The notes beneath the pieces are model-generated. The model saw only the letters and a program-made list of their open reading frames with translations. It did no database searches and was not told the origin of the DNA. From Alistipes senegalensis JC50 (GTDB taxonomy: Bacteria > Bacteroidota > Bacteroidia > Bacteroidales > Rikenellaceae): DNA of 64,000 nt. This document shows, one piece after another, positions 62,997 to 64,000 of this stretch. Both the position numbers and the translations under genes were made by a program. The stretch covers positions 2,480,001 through 2,544,000 of the forward strand of contig NZ_CP102252.1 in assembly GCF_025145645.1 (NCBI RefSeq). Direction: 5' to 3'. The stretch's first letter is position 1. Each line of letters begins with the position of its first letter.

Positions 62997-63710
62997 CTAT
63001 TTTTTCGGAAACAGCCCCTCCATGACGAGGGCGATGCGCTCGGCGATGAGCGACATCAGCGGCTGCCCGTCGCAGCGTGCGAGGGCGGTGATGCCCCGGT
63101 GGTCGGCGAAGAAGAGTTCGTCGATCCGCGGCAGCTCCCCGCATCCGAAAGGCTCCTCGCGCAGCTCCAGCCCCGCGGCCCGTACGGCCCGCACGGCCAG
63201 TTCCCGTTCGACGCTCTGCGTGCCGGGGGCCGCCAGCACCGTGTGTCCCGCGACGGCGAACAGCGGGGCGTCGTCGGCTTCGCGGAGGATTCCCTCCCGG
63301 TCGCAACGCACGGCGACATCGGCTCCCGCGTGCTCCGCCATACGGCGGGCCAGCTGCGCCGCCGCTTCGCGGGCCGAGGTCGGGGCCTCGGTGAGCGGCA
63401 GGTCGTAGCGGAGCGTCACGGCCTCGGGCTGGAGGCTCCGGAGAGCGTAGCCGTCGTAGAGCGACACCCCCGCGGGGGTGAGACGCTCCTCGCCGTCGGC
63501 CCCCAATTCGATGCGCACGAATCCCGACACCCCCGTCGGATAGCGTTCCGCGGCGGCGAGGGCCTCGATGCGGGCCGCGAGGCGTGCGGGTGCATATCCC
63601 CGGCCGAACAGCTCGCGCGATGCGGCGTCGAGCTGTGCGGCGTGCGCCTCCGCATTGCGGGCGCGGCCCCGGGCGAGGTGGACCGTCTGATATAGGTAGA
63701 GCTCCGTCAA
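62997..63710 (-). CDS. Aminotransferase class IV (PabC/IlvE-like), TTG start
   Basis: 237 residues. Starts at TTG (63710) overlapping the holA stop by 4 bases (TTGA), giving MTELYLYQTVHLARGRARNA; no suitable ATG exists. Class IV features include the Arg-rich opening, the YDLPLT region and a C-terminal VAGHTVLAAPG with cofactor-phosphate character, followed by ELPRIDELFFADHRGI. Branched-chain aminotransferase or aminodeoxychorismate lyase activity is typical; which applies is unclear. The expected PLP lysine is not obvious by eye. Confidence 0.7.
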   Translation of the reverse strand: MTELYLYQTVHLARGRARNAEAHAAQLDAASRELFGRGYAPARLAARIEALAAAERYPTGVSGFVRIELGADGEERLTPAGVSLYDGYALRSLQPEAVTLRYDLPLTEAPTSAREAAAQLARRMAEHAGADVAVRCDREGILREADDAPLFAVAGHTVLAAPGTQSVERELAVRAVRAAGLELREEPFGCGELPRIDELFFADHRGITALARCDGQPLMSLIAERIALVMEGLFPKK

Positions 63711-64000
63711 AGCAGGAAGATTTTCAGCAGCAGTTCGCGCAGCAGCTCGCCGTCCGGAGCTCCTCCGGCGTTGAGCCCCTTGCTCTTGGCGTCGTATTCG
63801 CGCAGCAGCCCCAGGATGTTGAACACCTTGCGGTTGTTCCACGCCGCGGCGTTCTGTTTGATCTCCCCGAGGACGTAGACGTTGTTTTTGCGCAGGATGC
63901 GCATCAGCTCCGTGTCCGGCGGAAAGGGCTTTCCCCGATGCTGCGCGAGCCAGCGCAGGTAGTTGACGACGAAGATGTCGCGGAACTGTCCGAACAGCGC
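63707..64000 (-). CDS. holA: DNA polymerase III delta subunit HolA (C-terminal fragment)
   Basis: The frame is open to the window edge; 97 residues are visible. The text ALFGQFRDIFVVNYLRWLAQ followed by KNNVYVLGEIKQNAAAWNNRK and LLREYDAKSKGLN is typical of the HolA C-terminal domain, which contacts the clamp loader. The 5' part lies outside the window. Its stop overlaps the aminotransferase TTG start. Confidence 0.85.
   Translation of the reverse strand, partial: ALFGQFRDIFVVNYLRWLAQHRGKPFPPDTELMRILRKNNVYVLGEIKQNAAAWNNRKVFNILGLLREYDAKSKGLNAGGAPDGELLRELLLKIFLL

Overview
The window looks like a chromosomal segment of a GC-rich Bacteroidales, most likely Alistipes or another Rikenellaceae. The reasons are SusC/SusD, FecR, DUF4843 and PKD-like families, the Bacteroidetes-type promoter element TAnnTTTG(C) with a TTG about 19-20 bp upstream in front of many genes, few Shine-Dalgarno sites, and high GC coding sequence. 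No prophage, insertion sequence, CRISPR array or rRNA operon is visible. The genus is an inference.

Layout. 1-2.4 kb: parA-parB and a DUF5683 gene, reading leftward. 2.5-8.2 kb: a CPBP membrane protease, then a parvulin/SurA-like lipoprotein, SurA and an LptA/OstA-like protein, an outer-membrane biogenesis group. 8.3-13 kb: MFS exporter, Nudix hydrolase, MscS channel and a convergent AspT-type permease. 13.1-13.3 kb: an unassigned structured small RNA candidate with its own promoter and terminator. 13.4-19.3 kb: a five-gene MacAB-TolC-like ABC efflux operon. 19.4-24.9 kb: HAD phosphatase, then an operon iorA-iorB-aminotransferase-CoA transferase that could ferment aromatic amino acids to aryl-acetates. 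25-26.3 kb: an orphan ECF sigma factor and an Lrp regulator. 26.4-36.4 kb: sulfur and nitrogen assimilation (metY; glnK-amt; gltB; cysK-cysE).

36.5-50.3 kb: one leftward locus fecR - metalloprotease - degenerate metalloprotease - susC - susD - DUF4843 - PKD-like, apparently a peptide-acquisition system. It has an STN-bearing SusC and a FecR but no adjacent sigma factor; a FadR-type GntR gene is divergent instead. 51.2-52.2 kb: a compact redox operon (thioredoxin, tiny ferredoxin, Cys-rich MarR). 52.6-58.1 kb: an RND efflux operon. 58.3 kb: tRNA-Arg(ACG). 58.7-64 kb: ruvC, a TlpA-like lipoprotein, lpxD, coaD, a DUF6549-like spanin-shaped protein, a class IV aminotransferase and the end of holA.

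The most interesting items are regulatory and lie outside the long reading frames. (1) A 33-residue leader peptide with six cysteines sits between a promoter and a strong terminator ahead of cysK, and the intervening RNA can form a competing antiterminator: a complete trp-style cysteine attenuator. (2) A 25-codon leader ORF followed by a strong intrinsic terminator lies in the glnK-amt leader. (3) The metalloprotease next to susC has lost the whole HExxHxxGxxH zinc site that its upstream paralogue keeps. (4) coaD is preceded by a tandemly duplicated promoter segment of about 97 bp.
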